NCBI GenBank assembly: GCA_026874595.1
Contig: CM049320.1
Location: 35,000,214 to 35,064,213 of the forward strand
Length of the DNA stretch: 64,000 nucleotides
Direction: 5' to 3'
From: Sipunculus nudus
Taxonomy: Eukaryota > Annelida > Sipuncula > Golfingiida > Sipunculidae
The notes under the pieces were generated by a model. The model worked only from the letters and a program-made list of their open reading frames with translations. It made no database searches and had not been told where the DNA came from. Shown piece after piece: positions 12,811 to 26,239 of the stretch. Within the stretch, counting starts at the first letter, position 1; each line of letters opens with the position of its first letter. The position numbers and the translations under genes are program-made.

Positions 12811-13995
12811 CGTAATTATTCCTGTACCAAAAGACGAAAGAGGTGATCTAACCTAAAATTGTAGATAAACTTGGCGCTTCTCCACTCCAATGTGCTCTTA
12901 AAAAAGGGCATTCGATTAACACATGCACAGTAGTCCTGAAGGAGATTATTACACATTACATATGAAACGGGTCATCATTATACAGTTATTTCGTTGATGC
13001 GTCACGCGCATCTGACAGAATTAATATTCCTTAGTTGTTCCATTTACTCGTGGCACGCGATGTTTCGTCTACTGTCATTAGAATACTAGCAAATATCTAC
13101 CAGAGACCAGTTATTAAGATAAAATGGAATGATGTTGAATCCGAACAGTTTGGAGCTAATATCGGTGTACTCAAGGGGGCGTATTATCCAACTTTTGTTT
13201 AAAGTTAAACAGACGACCTTTTAAAACGTCTCACAAATAAGGAAAGAGGGTGTTATTTTGGAAATTATTTTCCTGGTGCCGTGGGCTACGCGGAAGATGT
13301 TACGCTCTTGTGTCCTACGCGGAGTGGGCTTCAAAAGATTGATAAAAAATGCGAATGTTTTGCTGAAGAATTTGACATTTAACTCAATGAAAACAAAATT
13401 TGTTAATTTTAATAGGGTGTTTCCATCTATACCAGCTAAGAATATTTTAAAGGGTGTTTCTCTAGAATGGCATGACCCTCAAAAGTACTTGGGGAATACA
13501 GGAACTTGGAACTTGTCAGATAACAATGACGTCTTCGAATAAGGTGTCAAAATTTATTGCAAGCTTCAAAGCCTTAATGGCGAATTTCGGATGTCTTTCT
13601 AGCAAAGCTAAAAACAGGCCAGGCCATTTCACTCTTACTGTTGTTCCTTCTACGGTTGCCAAGGCTGGGTGATAAAGCATACGTCAATTGAGCGATTGAG
13701 TACATCATATAATAAGGCTTTGCTTCACCTATGGCAGTTACCATATAACTCGCACAAGAATATTTTACATGTATAAGCGAGCTCTCCGGCTCTGATAGAT
13801 ATATTCAGTTCACGTTTTGTAAACTTATTCCTGGCCATACAGATTGTTGCAAATGACTCTGTAAATTTTCTAATAAAAAATGCTCATTATACAGCAAATG
13901 GTGTTCTAGGAGGCAATTTACGTTATCTGGAAAATCAGATGTGCGATCATGGTGTAAGAAATATTAAAGTCCCTATGAGACATCTGATAATGGTA
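12811..13995 (+). pseudogene. Degenerate non-LTR retrotransposon reverse transcriptase (copy B)
   Basis: Diverged duplicate of 4111-5345 with the same order of RT motifs. The catalytic box reads YAED at 13287-13298. It carries different small deletions and lacks a ~50 bp piece present in copy A near 4155-4210. It moved with the surrounding segmental duplication rather than by independent retrotransposition, because flanks on both sides also match. Confidence 0.78.
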
Positions 13996-14163
13996 ACTAT
14001 ATCCATATAAATACATTTGACCTACGATGAGGTTGAAATGCTTATTGAATTATAATCTACTGACTTTGTAATTAGTATAGACTGACTTTTTCCCCTTCCT
14101 TCTGTAAATTCCATTAATTTCATATTTCCATAAATTTCATATTATACTGTAATTTATCGAACG

Positions 14164-14166
<3 letters not shown>

Positions 14167-14213
<47 letters not shown>
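14167..14213. repeat. (AT)n microsatellite, expanded in copy B
   Basis: The corresponding site in copy A (about 5511-5529) has a much shorter run, so the array expanded or contracted after duplication. Confidence 0.93.
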
Positions 14214-14218
<5 letters not shown>

Positions 14219-14637
14219 AACAGAGAAATATGCCTGTCTAAGATATTCGTACTCCTCATCACACCAAACCATACAAAGAAGAAAATATTTTCATTATTAA
14301 ATATAACTTTGCTCAATTTTATACTATTATCTTATACTATTCATAATGTATTTTGATTTAAATATTCAAATGCAAGGACTGACAGTTTTAGCAATTTAAT
14401 AGATCAACCGACACATGCAAGGTCATAAGAGTTTCAAAAATGGATTCCATAATGTAAATATTATTTAGGACAATATAAACTGATTGACACAATTATCTTG
14501 AAATAAAAAAAAATATATGCGAATTATTCCCTAAAACGCGAGGGTTACATATCCCCCTGCCGTCTTAAACAAGGTCCTTGCGATAGATAGGGCACGGTAG
14601 CCACCAGCACGACAATAATATAAGGAAAGGCTGTTCA

Positions 14638-14820
14638 ATGGCCCTGAGCGAGCCTCTTCGATTGAATGTGCTATCCAGATTAAACGATCATCTCCGCTGG
14701 ATCCAGCTACTAACAGAGCGGAGGGGAAGCTCGAAGGAGGCGCTGGTATTTTACCCAGCCAGTGCTTGTTTCCGAGGGGATACGCATTACGCAAATATAA
14801 TATCTAATTACCCCCAAAGG
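14638..14820 (+). other. Exon-like ORF followed by GTAAGT (copy B)
   Basis: Counterpart of 5948-6130, beginning MALSEPLRLN and followed by AAG|gtaagt. A longer 87-codon minus frame (14531-14794) covers the same DNA. No protein family is recognised on either strand. Confidence 0.2.
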
Positions 14821-15159
14821 TAAGTCATTTATTAATTAAACAAAATATATTATGTTACAGAGTACTCACATATACATACAAGGCTAGGCGTGTTCTTTAT
14901 GTCCAGCCCTTGAACAGTAAGCTCTGGTCCCTAAGGCTAAGGCCCGGTCACGCAAGCGGCCAAGCGATTCCACCAGCCCATCTTCTGACCGGTGATGCTG
15001 GTCGCCGACCGGTGACCTCTTGACCCATCCTATGGGCAATTAGTTAAGGCCGCATAAGCATACAAACACCCTATATTGTTACGTATGGTGCCTTTCCTAC
15101 TCATTGATATACCTTAGTTGTGAGCAGGTCCAATTTCCTACAGTTATAGGTCATCCGTT

Positions 15160-16290
15160 CTTTATACATAAAGTCAAGCCCGCTTATTGTCATATCGGTG
15201 GTGCAAGCATAAATTATGATATTAACCGGGATGTGATATTATGCGGGCTTCAACATGGATGTCCTTTTGAGTCATAGAAGAAGCGTTATGTCTCAAATGA
15301 AATTAAATAAATTCTCAATAAAAAGAAAACAGAAACGCTTATGAATATTTTTATTGCAAAACGGCATATCTAATTACGTTTATGCGCACCTGACAATTTA
15401 TTTCCTGTGAGTTTTGTGCCGCATGTCGCAAAATGTGAAAAAAATCCGACTTGCCAACAGAAAGAGACCTAGCGTCTGGGTCATGAGGTCAAATATCTGG
15501 AAATATGCGGCACAGTTATAACGTTATGCGTAGGCAAATTATTTTACTAAATACTTATTTCCCCGACAATAGCGCCTTATTTTCATGATATCTTCTTAAT
15601 GACTCAAACTTCCATGGTTGTCCTTATGATAGGACTGTTGGGCGAGCGGGCATCGTCATGCCAATGTCAAATTCTGAAGTTTCGCCGCGATATAGGTTTT
15701 GGACCAGGTATCTCCTCGAGTGCTCACGTACAAACCCTCCAGGTTTTCATGGAGCCTTCAAGGGGATTTCAAGTCGTAAGCAACGTTTAAAGCTCGTGCT
15801 TCATATCATCTCGACGAAACGTCACCGCGGTGTGAACCACGGCCTTGCAAAGGCCAGGAGTTCATTATGTATGACGTGATCGCAAACATCGCCCTTGTAA
15901 ATGTACGAAGAAACGCAATGATCTGGATTACGGTGGTATCTGATGATGGTCTTTATTTCGTTAATTAGCTAAGTGACCTTTAGCATCACTGCACCTGGCT
16001 GCCGCACACAGGTGGCAGATGTGATCGTTTGATACGCCTGACGGATTTCGGGCTCTCGGCTTCGTTGTTCGCCATATCGGCGTCTAGTGTGATATTAACT
16101 GCGATATGGTATCACTGCCAAGGGTTCAAAGCATGACAATAAACGGGATAATGACAATATTCCATGATATTAAGCGGTCAGATTAATCAATGTTTATATA
16201 GGAAATGGTTTTGGATTTTAGATTTATGTGACAATAAACGGGATTTTCTGTTAACCGATATGACACAAAGTGGGTTCGACTGTATTCTTT
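15160..16290. other. Copy-B-specific stretch without gene
   Basis: Absent from copy A, where the flanks meet near 6480-6510. The right end from 15991 is also the start of the 7.34 kb tandem unit. Short open frames at 15599-15879 have no recognisable features. Confidence 0.5.
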
Positions 16291-17104
16291 ATGTACGTAT
16301 ATGCCAAGATACCTACACGTCATTGCATTGTCTAGTTGTTAAGTGTTTAGGTTAGATCCAAGTTATAACGTTTTAAATTCAATTCAACAACAAGTTAAAC
16401 ATAACCTGTAATTACTTCACATATAGCCTCAGTGTCAAGTGTTATGAGAACTACCTAGGTATTATTTATTGTTCTACGTGTAAGCTTTTTTCAGTTACAT
16501 TCATTTTAGGTGTCAGCGAGAAACAAAATTTTACTCTGACTTAACAGCCACAGTTTCGTCCAGCTCGTTTACGTCCTTAGGCAGTATTATTAGAGTAACG
16601 GTTTAGCACCCAGACTCTACTTTTATGCCTCAAACAATATATTAGCTACCTTTCAGGCCGGCCTATTCTTCTGTGCAACTTGGTTTATCCCAAGAATAGC
16701 GGACAATGGGAGCAGTCATCAAATACCCAGGGGCTTATTTATATATATCTCAGAGGTCGTTTATTTGAATTGACATAGAATGCAAGATCATTCATTCTCA
16801 TATGAACAAAAATCGAATGTAAATTGTTACGGCTGGAGATTATATAGGCTTATGGTCATTTCTGTTTACTTATCCGATTGTTTGTTAGTCATTCCATCTA
16901 TTTTCTCAGACATGCCTGAAGGTAAAGTCGGTCAAAATGTTCCGCATGACCATGGAAAGAAAACTTTTTTTCTAAGCGGTCATGGCGACCAGGGGGCGTT
17001 GCAGCGCGAAAAGAGCATAATTTTTCTACCTTGCAAACCTTTCATGCTAGACAGGGCCTCGTTATCTACAAAGCGTGACATGACGAAAATGCATGTCGCA
17101 TATT

Positions 17105-17660
17105 GTTACAAATGACCAGCTTGACAAGATAACACTGTAAGTGACGCCAAATCTCGCATTATATTTTGTCAAATGCGAAAAAAACGAGAATTCAAATAAA
17201 TGCTTATAACTCGGCGACTTTTCAAGTTACGCAGGTGTTGTTTTCGCTATATCGTAACATATGATTAGGTTGACAAGATAACAACTCCAAGTCTTGCCAA
17301 ATCTCTCACTATATCTCATCAAACGAGAGAAAACGAGATTTCATATAAATGCTTATAACTCGGCGACGTTAAAAGCGAGACAGGTCTAGTTTTAGGCATT
17401 GCGTAACATTTGGCCAGCTTGACATGATAAAACTGCAAGACTGGACATTCCCTGCACCATATCTCGTCAAACGAGAAAAAAATGAGATTTCACAGAAATG
17501 CATATAACTCAGCGACTTTTACAGCTAGACAGGTCTAATATTTTGCCATCTTGACATGACAAAACTGCAAATCACGTCAAATCGTCGCATATTTCATCAA
17601 ACTAGAAAAAACAGGATTTCACAGAAATGCTTATAACTTGGCGACTTTTAAACTAAAATG
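17105..17660. repeat. ~149 bp tandem satellite, copy B (four units)
   Basis: TTGACAAGAT or TTGACATGAT marks at about 17120, 17269, 17418 and 17550 give periods near 149, 149 and 132. The third unit has the clearest core, ATCTCGTCAAACGAGA. The last unit is shortened. Confidence 0.87.
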
Positions 17661-17829
17661 GTCTGCAGCTTTACAATGTCAGCCTGCCTACATAAACGTA
17701 TCATTCGTTTCTGCTCCCTAACAACGTTGCTCATTCATATGACTGTTTCTACATCCCCTCTCTCTCTATCTCTCCGTCAATCTGTATTATTTCCATGTCC
17801 TACAAGCGCATGACCCCCATTCGTTTTGT

Positions 17830-18890
17830 TTGTTCGTGTGTGTGTATGTGATTTTTCACGACTCTACAGGCCACAATTGTGCAGCAGTTGCAATCAAACT
17901 TTCACTGATGGTAGACAATCAAAAGTCTTTAAACCCGTTTGTTTATTTGGTTAATATAGGTCCAAGGTCAAGGTCATCAGTAAACTTTTTTTTTTTAATT
18001 TTTTTTTATCATAATTGCGTCAATTATAGTCCTATCTTTACAAACTTACAATTTCTTCCTCAATAGCTTCTTCATGACCTGGCGTGATTGTCAGTATGTC
18101 TGTCTGTTTATCAGTTGTCGTCAATTTCGCCTGCTTCCTGGTCCTTGTGTCTTACTTATAGCAAACTGCAAGCCAATGTTTTGCATTAAACCTCCTGGAA
18201 CTGATACATCTTACAGTAATATCTCGAAATATTTCATTTTTCGGATATGGCCGCTAGCGGACGCTGCACTCGAACCTCCCCAACATATCATATTTGGGTA
18301 ATATCTCCGAAACTATAAACCTCAATTACATAAACTATAGCTTAATTTTTTTTCTCTGAGTTTTCTCCGTAACCTGAATAAGTCATCTTGTCTAAGCCTT
18401 GTTTCACTTTGTCAATATGTCTGTCTAATTGTCAAATGTCTCAAATTCTCCTGCTTGCTGGTTCATGCGTCTGAAGAATAATATTCTTCGTTCTTCAGTT
18501 TTGCCGGAATCACTGTATCATATTACATGTATTATACATTACATATTACATATATTACATATATTACATATATCGCATATCTTTAAGATTTCTCGAAGTT
18601 CGATGTGTATTGTCTAAATTGTTCAAGGTCAAGGTCATCAAAATACGTCAAAATCTTTTTTTCCTTTTAACTTTGGCAATATTGGTTGTATCTTCACAAG
18701 CTATGGCTAATTTACCTCCTCTTCTTCCTCGATCATTCATCTGTCATTTCAAGCAGGCGCTCGACCTCAGGTTGTCTAGTTTGGGCGTTTAGGGCTTTCA
18801 GGGGTTCTGTCTCAGTATTTGGTTCTTTGGTCTGTATGTGTGATCATTCAGTTGCTAGATATAAATGTGTTTTGATTGTATAGACACGAA
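17830..18890 (-). repeat. AGGTCA-bearing interspersed repeat, reverse orientation
   Basis: The reverse complement of the family at 37694-40790. Shared marks are the GGCCACAATT box (about 17869), AAGGTCAAGGTCA (17964), the TTCGCCTGCTTCCTGGTCC box (about 18126), the CCGCTAGCGG segment (about 18251) and a second TCAAGGTCAAGGTCA (18623). Short ORFs in it are incidental. Confidence 0.8.
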
Positions 18891-18899
18891 TATGACTGA

Positions 18900-21454
18900 A
18901 TAGCTCTTTTCTTAAACATACAAAACCACTTAATAATTGTTACCTTCGTGGTAAATGATCAATGTGTCTGAGGCTCCGGACAATAGCCCACACAATAATC
19001 AACGTGTCGTTTCGCCCAGTTTTAAAGGGAAAATCCATGATAAATGGAAACCAATTAGTGGTTCGGTACAACACCAGATAGGCCTGTTTAATCCATTTCC
19101 CAAACAGTCCTTGTGGAAACGGCTACATTGATCTCCTTTGTCGTGTGGCTGTGGTCGGAGAATGTTGTATTTAACGTTTATTTTTCACTTGCCAAAACCA
19201 CAACGCCTGTGAAACTCTTTTCCAATAATAAGAGTGCTTTCAATTATTTTATGTGAAATTCCGTCAATATGTTGTTTGCATCTGTGCTCTGTTATAAATA
19301 AAGAGGTTGTTCTAGGTAATTACTTGACTGTTTGAATTTTCATTAACCTCGTATTTACCGTTCACCTATATTTTCCTTTATAATATTTGGATTAATGATA
19401 ATATCGGTAATAATAATATTTCCCTGGAAATTCTTCGTTAGAACATAAGAACATATAAAATAGATCAATTTGTTTTATTGGCCGCGATCATTTTAAAGAA
19501 ACAATACTGACGCCAGAGATATTTGATGATAAACTGTATAATTATAGCAATTCAGACTCAAGGTTTTGTGTTAAAGATGTTCGTAACCAGACGGTCGTAT
19601 TCTGAACTGTTTTTCGGGGAGACGGTGTTGCTGAAATAAGTGTTTTGGATAAATTCGACTGCGCGTATCATACTATGAAGAACTTCATTTTGTTACCCCT
19701 ACCCTTCTTGCGTCGTTCGGAGAGAATTCAAAGTACATTGAATATATCGTTGTTAGAATATTCTGTTCCGCCAGTTCGATATTAGAAAAGTGGGAACTTG
19801 GATTTTAATACCTGATTGATATGAAAAGAGATGAAACGGATTACCCATGGTGTGCTGTATAAACGAAAACTTTCTATAAACAGATAAAGCCCGATCTGAT
19901 CGATTTTATAATCATGTTTGTTCTTCCTTGTTTTTTTTTTTCAGCGGGGCCTTGCGTATGATTCCAAGTACTTGTTGCTTAGCACTAATCAACAAAATCA
20001 TTGAAGCATGTTGGGAAGGCCTAAAGCTCTCAGGTTTTTGAAAAACAAATTGAATTTTTGCACTTATAGGAAACTGACAAAGGGAGATATGTCTGCTGTC
20101 AATCGTACTCCTTGGTGAATCTGTCGTAATTTATGGATTATGGATTACACGTCTTATAAGAAAGGAAACTGCACTCCGACAGTGCCATGTCCCAATATAA
20201 TATCATATGTATAGATTTAAAGTATTGCGTACACATTCAACAGACCAACATACGGATGATGTTTACTGAATGGAAGTTTTGCAGCAAAATGCTGATATAT
20301 GGTAGACGTTGGGCCGTTCAAGCTATAAACTTTACATTAATTACATTGAATGCAGAATAGCATTTGGTTCCAACATATGTGATGTTGCATGCTAATTAAA
20401 AATACTGTATGAAACCAATTTAATTTTCAATGGGGGGTTTACTATAATTTCATAACAGGCAAGTCGTATTCAGGATATCAGTTTTCTGAACTGGTAACCG
20501 ACTTTATTCTAAAAACTATTTTTGATATTTACCTTTTATCAAAGACGTCTTCAAAAAAGGAATAATGCATGGTTTCACACATTCCACACGGAATAATAAT
20601 ATTATCATCCCAGTATAATAATTGAATCCGTAAAAGCAGCGTTGTGTGGATACAACATTTGCAGCCGATATCAGCAACTGCCGCGTACGTTTCCGGAGAA
20701 CTCCTCCTGGACCCATGGACCGATCTTTCTGAAACCAAACCCTGTTATTGAATAACGTATACTTATGCCTCTCAAAAATTGGTGGTGCCATTTTTTCATT
20801 GGGATTTTTTACGTATTGGCCTGAAATTCTGCATGTCCATCTAACTTGTGTAGACCTCTCGTACACGAAACCAGAGGTGCCACCTATAATCATGTATTTG
20901 TATAACTAGAATATACCCATATCAGTACCTGCATCCACACTTTTCTTAAATTATCAGTAAGCACTGACATGGCGTGCGCGTTTGAACTGCACTGACACAA
21001 CTTTGGCGAGGGGTGAGATGTGCCGCGTCCAAAATCGTCCCAAGGGTTAAGCCGCAACATGATTCACTTGTCCCAATATGCGGGGACATATTGCCGATAT
21101 GGGCAGTGGTGAGATGTTCCCGGTCTAAATTCGTCCCAGCGGTCAACCCACAACAACATTCATTTGTGTTGACTTTAGCGGACTGCTTAGAAAGCCGACG
21201 CGTACAGAATGTTTGGCAGACTATGTAAGGTTTGATTTGATTGGTTAGCGAGAGGAGATTGAGGACGACGTGGGCGCACTATGTGAGAATGGCCATGGGA
21301 CATCGCAGGTATTAAACCCAGAATATATTTATCGATTTTGAGGCCATTTCTTTACCAAACGCCTAAAAAATATAAACTCGTTCTTCCCCGGACCAAGATG
21401 CACCCTCCCACGAAGTTTGACGACCGTGCGATCCCTAGCGTGCGAATGAATCCG

Positions 21455-21488
<34 letters not shown>

Positions 21489-21560
21489 TTCCCGTGAATT
21501 ATAGTATGATACATAAAAGCATTTATCGCAGGGGTGATTTGACGTATCGGCCTTAACTGT
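18900..21560. repeat. Low-copy repeat U, copy 1
   Basis: A ~2.7 kb sequence seen again at 26240-28900 (nearly identical) and in diverged form at 46650-49560, with its 19370-20160 part also at 49570-50570 and 59147-60080. Marks are TTCCAAGTACTTGTTGCTTAGC (about 19965) and TATGGATTATGGATTACAC (about 20137). The diverged copies share no open frame. Confidence 0.75.
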
Positions 21561-21647
21561 CGCATGTCCATAGATCTAGGAAGCATTATCTAGATAACAT
21601 GACAGCAATAATCGTGAATGCGTGATATCGATATATTAGCTGATAAA

Positions 21648-21661
21648 CCCGGTATACCGGG
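21648..21661. repeat. Perfect 14-bp palindrome CCCGGTATACCGGG
   Basis: Followed by CTTTTTACCGGGGTTT, so a larger imperfect hairpin can form. The duplicate is at 28985-28998. Confidence 0.8.
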
Positions 21662-24444
21662 CTTTTTACCGGGGTTTGGGAGATATATTTACTGAGATAT
21701 TGAATGTGGGCTCATTTTTTTATTATGAAAGTTAAAAGAAAATATAAATATTTAGTGGGGTACTCTCGGAATACGATATGTACAAATATTTTTTTACTGT
21801 TATTTTGTTGCGCTGTGCTCGTGGCAAAAATCATACCCCGGTATGTTTACCTTGAAGACCTGGTCAGTGATGGTTTACATTGCGAACCGGAATGAGACGC
21901 GGAGGCATACAGTGTTTCGTTGATATTTGATTGGTTTCTATCGTTGGACGTATGAAGAATAGGTTGATGTGAGGAACACATGAAAGATTTATTTTATGTA
22001 CGTTGCAAGGAAACTGTTCCTGAATAAGGAAACAGAATTATGCAAACATCGTAAGTAGCAAAAGCGGACCGAGCGGGACTCCATGCAGTGGGTCCGTATC
22101 CCATTTTCAGCCACCGCAACCTTTTTTTCATCGTATCAGACAAATTGTGAGGCCTGAAACCCCGTGAACCAAATTCCTTTTATAAGTATTAGATACAAAT
22201 TTTTGTGTTTGAATTTCACGCTTACGTCGGGAGTGGTTTATTGAATGTCCGAAATTAAGCAAGAAGATCCACCCTGAAGAGAATTCTCGCACACAAGACT
22301 CCTGGCGCCAACTGCGAACACGTTTTTGTAGAATGCATTAATCTCCGGATTGGTTTGATGTATAAGCCAAAAATTTGGCATGCCTGTATATCCCGGATTG
22401 CATTATCTTGTTCACATGACTGGTGGTGCCACCAAAAATTTTTTTTAAGTTAACTCCACCCGTCCATTTTGTAGACTAAGTCATCTCTGATGCCTCAAAT
22501 TTTTTTAATGCTGTCACGTTAGGATAGATTCCACGCCCCACTTTATCCATGTCGATGCGGATACCTTCTGCTTGCCGAATTCCCGCATACTAGTTACTTT
22601 AATTGTCAATGGGGTAAGACAAGAAACATTAGGTTATTCGTTTATTTTATAACACGGCCAAAGAGAGAGATATCACAATATTTGCTCAAATACTAACGTC
22701 ACTGCAGGTTGCATCAGAAACCAAACACCATCATTCAATTCTATACACTATTAGATTAACAAGAAGCAACTGTCAAGTTCATACCTTGCTCGGGCAGTGT
22801 CTAATAAATGTTGATGATGTTGATGATGAGAATAAGAATGGGATAAATATGTCAGAATGACGCCTTTTGAAATTTACGACGAGGCGTACTTGTTATCTCC
22901 TCGCAACGAACTTGCAAAAGGGATATAGTAACGACTCCGTTCGTACGTCCGTCTGTCCGTCTGACTGACCGTCCCTCTTTCCATCCGTCCGTCCGGAATC
23001 GGCTTGTGGATCGATTTCAAGCCAAACCGTTTGAACAAAACCTTTCATCTTGCACATATGGCTCACTCACCAATGCAAAGGTCAAGGCCAGAAGGCTGCC
23101 CTCTTCATGTTCACACTGTATAATACACTCATTTTAATTATGCCCCGTTCGAGGGGATGCTCCGCTTTGCGGTGCCCTTGTTAGGTTTTAACTTGGCGAA
23201 GAAGAATGAGGTTTTTCATCCAGATTTCCCTGTTTGCATTTTAGCACTAGGGGTATTTGAACAAGAGGCCTCCAACTCCGTAGGCCAAGGCCTCATACAC
23301 TGGTTTCCACCTTCCTTTGGTAGGACATCAGCACCTGGCTGCCGCACACAGGTGGCAGATGTGATCGTTTGATACGCCTGACGGATTTCGGGCTCTTGGC
23401 TTCGTTGTTCGCCATATCGGCGTCTGATGTGATATTAACTGCGATATGGTATCACTGCCAAGGGTTCAAAGCATGACAATAAACGGGATAATGACAATAT
23501 TCCATGATATTAAGCGGTCAGATTAATCAATGTTTATATAGGAAATGGTTTTGGATTTTAGATTTATGTGACAATAAACGGGATTTTCTGTTAACCGATA
23601 TGACACAAAGTGGGTTCGACTGTATTCTTTATGTACGTATATGCCAAGATACCTACACGTCATTGCATTGTCTAGTTGTTAAGTGTTTAGGTTAGATCCA
23701 AGTTATAACGTTTTAAATTCAATTCAGCAACAAGTTAAACATAACCTGTAATTACTTCACATATAGCCTCAGTGTCAAGTGTTATGAGAACTACCTAGGT
23801 ATTATTTATTGTTCTACGTGTAAGCTTTTTTCAGTTACATTCATTTTAGGTGTCAGCGAGAAACAAAATTTTACTCTGACTTAACAGCCACAGTTTCGTC
23901 CAGCTCGTTTACGTCCTTAGGCAGTATTATTAGAGTAACGGTTTAGCACCCAGACTCTACTTTTATGCCTCAAACAATATATTAGCTACCTTTCAGGCCG
24001 GCCTATTCTTCTGTGCAACTTGGTTTATCCCAAGAATAGCGGACAATGGGAGCAGTCATCAAATACCCAGGGGCTTATTTATATATATCTCAGAGGTCGT
24101 TTATTTGAATTGACATAGAATGCAAGATCATTCATTCTCATATGAACAAAAATCGAATGTAAATTGTTACGGCTGGAGATTATATAGGCTTATGGTCTTT
24201 TCTGTTTACTTATCCGATTGTTTGTTAGTCATTCCATCTATTTTCTCAGACATGCCTGAAGGTAAAGTCGGTCAAAATGTTCCGCATGACCATGGAAAGA
24301 AAACTTTTTTTCTAAGCGGTCATGGCGACCAGGGGGCGTTGCAGCGCGAAAAGAGCATAATTTTTCTACCTTGCTCACCTTTCATGCTAGACAGGGCCTC
24401 GTTATCTACAAAGCGTGACATGACGAAAATGCATGTCGCATATT

Positions 24445-25001
24445 GTTACAAATGACCAGCTTGACAAGATAACACTGTAAGTGACGCCAAATCTCGCATT
24501 ATATTTTGTCAAATGCGAAAAAAAACGAGAATTCAAATAAATGCTTATAACTCGGCGACTTTTCAAGTTACGCAGGTGTTGTTTTCGCTATATCGTAACA
24601 TATGATTAGGTTGACAAGATAACAACTCCAAGTCTTGCCAAATCTCTCACTATATCTCATCAAACGAGAGAAAACGAGATTTCATATAAATGCTTATAAC
24701 TCGGCGACGTTAAAAGCGAGACAGGTCTAGTTTTAGGCATTGCGTAACATTTGGCCAGCTTGACATGATAAAACTGCAAGACTGGACATTCCCTGCACCA
24801 TATCTCGTCAAACGAGAAAAAAATGAGATTTCACAGAAATGCATATAACTCAGCGACTTTTACAGCTAGACAGGTCTAATATTTTGCCATCTTGACATGA
24901 CAAAACTGCAAATCACGTCAAATCGTCGCATATTTCATCAAACTAGAAAAAACAGGATTTCACAGAAATGCTTATAACTTGGCGACTTTTAAACTAAAAT
25001 G
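24445..25001. repeat. ~149 bp tandem satellite, copy C (four units)
   Basis: Near-identical to 17105-17660, carried by the 7.34 kb tandem duplication. It differs by about one base in an A run near 24520. Confidence 0.87.
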
Positions 25002-25169
25002 GTCTGCAGCTTTACAATGTCAGCCTGCCTACATAAACGTATCATTCGTTTCTGCTCCCTAACAACGTTGCTCATTCATATGACTGTTTCTACATCCCCT
25101 CTCTCTCTATCTCTCCGTCAATCTGTATTATTTCCATGTCCTACAAGCGCATGACCCCCATTCGTTTTG

Positions 25170-26230
25170 TTTGTTCGTGTGTGTGTATGTGATTTTTCAC
25201 GACTCTACAGGCCACAATTGTGCAGCAGTTGCAATCAAACTTTCACTGATGGTAGACAATCAAAAGTCTTTAAACCCGTTTGTTTATTTGGTTAATATAG
25301 GTCCAAGGTCAAGGTCATCAGTAAACTTTTTTTTTTAATTTTTTTTTATCATAATTGCGTCAATTATAGTCCTATCTTTACAAACTTACAATTTCTTCCT
25401 CAATAGCTTCTTCATGACCTGGCGTGATTGTCAGTATGTCTGTCTGTTTATCAGTTGTCGTCAATTTCGCCTGCTTCCTGGTCCTTGTGTCTTACTTATA
25501 GCAAACTGCAAGCCAATGTTTTGCATTAAACCTCCTGGAACTGATACATCTTACAGTAATATCTCGAAATATTTCATTTTTCGGATATGGCCGCTAGCGG
25601 ACGCTGCACTCGAACCTCCCCAACATATCATATTTGGGTAATATCTCCGAAACTATAAACCTCAATTACATAAACTATAGCTTAATTTTTTTTCTCTGAG
25701 TTTTCTCCGTAACCTGAATAAGTCATCTTGTCTAAGCCTTGTTTCACTTTGTCAATATGTCTGTCTAATTGTCAAATGTCTCAAATTCTCCTGCTTGCTG
25801 ATTCATGCGTCTGAAGAATAATATTCTTCGTTCCTCAGTTTTGCCGGAATCACTGTATCATATTACATGTATTATACATTACATATTACATATATTACAT
25901 ATATTACATATATCGCATATCTTTAAGATTTCTCGAAGTTCGATGTGTATTGTCTAAATTGTTCAAGGTCAAGGTCATCAAAATACGTCAAAACCTTCTT
26001 TTCCTTTTAACTTTGGCAATATTGGTTGTATCTTCACAAGCTATGGCTAATTTACCTCCTCTTCTTCCTCGCTCATTCATCTGTCATTTCAAGCAGGCGC
26101 TCGACCTCAGGTTGTCTAGTTTGGGCGTTTAGGGCTTTCAGGGGTTCTGTCTCAGTATTTGGTTCTTTGGTCTGTATGTGTGATCATTCAGTTGCTAGAT
26201 ATAAATGTGTTTTGATTGTATAGACACGAA
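25170..26230 (-). repeat. AGGTCA-bearing interspersed repeat, reverse orientation (tandem copy)
   Basis: Copy of 17830-18890 inside the second 7.34 kb unit, with double AGGTCA motifs near 25304 and 25963. Confidence 0.8.
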
Positions 26231-26239
26231 TATGACTGA

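Larger units (their letters stand above)
9435..17450. repeat. Segmental duplication, copy B
   Basis: Direct-orientation copy of 1-7690. Relative to A it lacks the 3047-3868 block and has an extra ~1.1 kb between about 15160 and 16290. After about 17450 the copies part: A goes on to unrelated sequence and the orphan PAN exon, B to more satellite. No intact gene is seen. Confidence 0.85.
15991..23330. repeat. 7.34 kb direct tandem duplication, unit 1
   Basis: Starts gcacctggctgccgc and runs to the repetition of the same sequence at 23331. It contains satellite, an AGGTCA-bearing repeat (17830-18890), repeat U (18900-21560) and a CCGTCCGT-rich stretch near 22940-23000. No gene is recognised. 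The minus frame at 20516-20893 is discussed as rejected. Confidence 0.93.

Noticed and set aside
17105-17660. CRISPR-like regular repeats
   Set aside because: Units are ~149 bp tandem satellite copies diverging throughout, with no short repeat/unique spacer pattern, in a eukaryotic sequence.
20516-20893. 125-codon minus-strand ORF, also present at 27857-28234
   Set aside because: The diverged copy at 49053-49500 has stops and frameshifts across the matching region. The two intact versions are recent duplicates, so openness is not evidence of selection.
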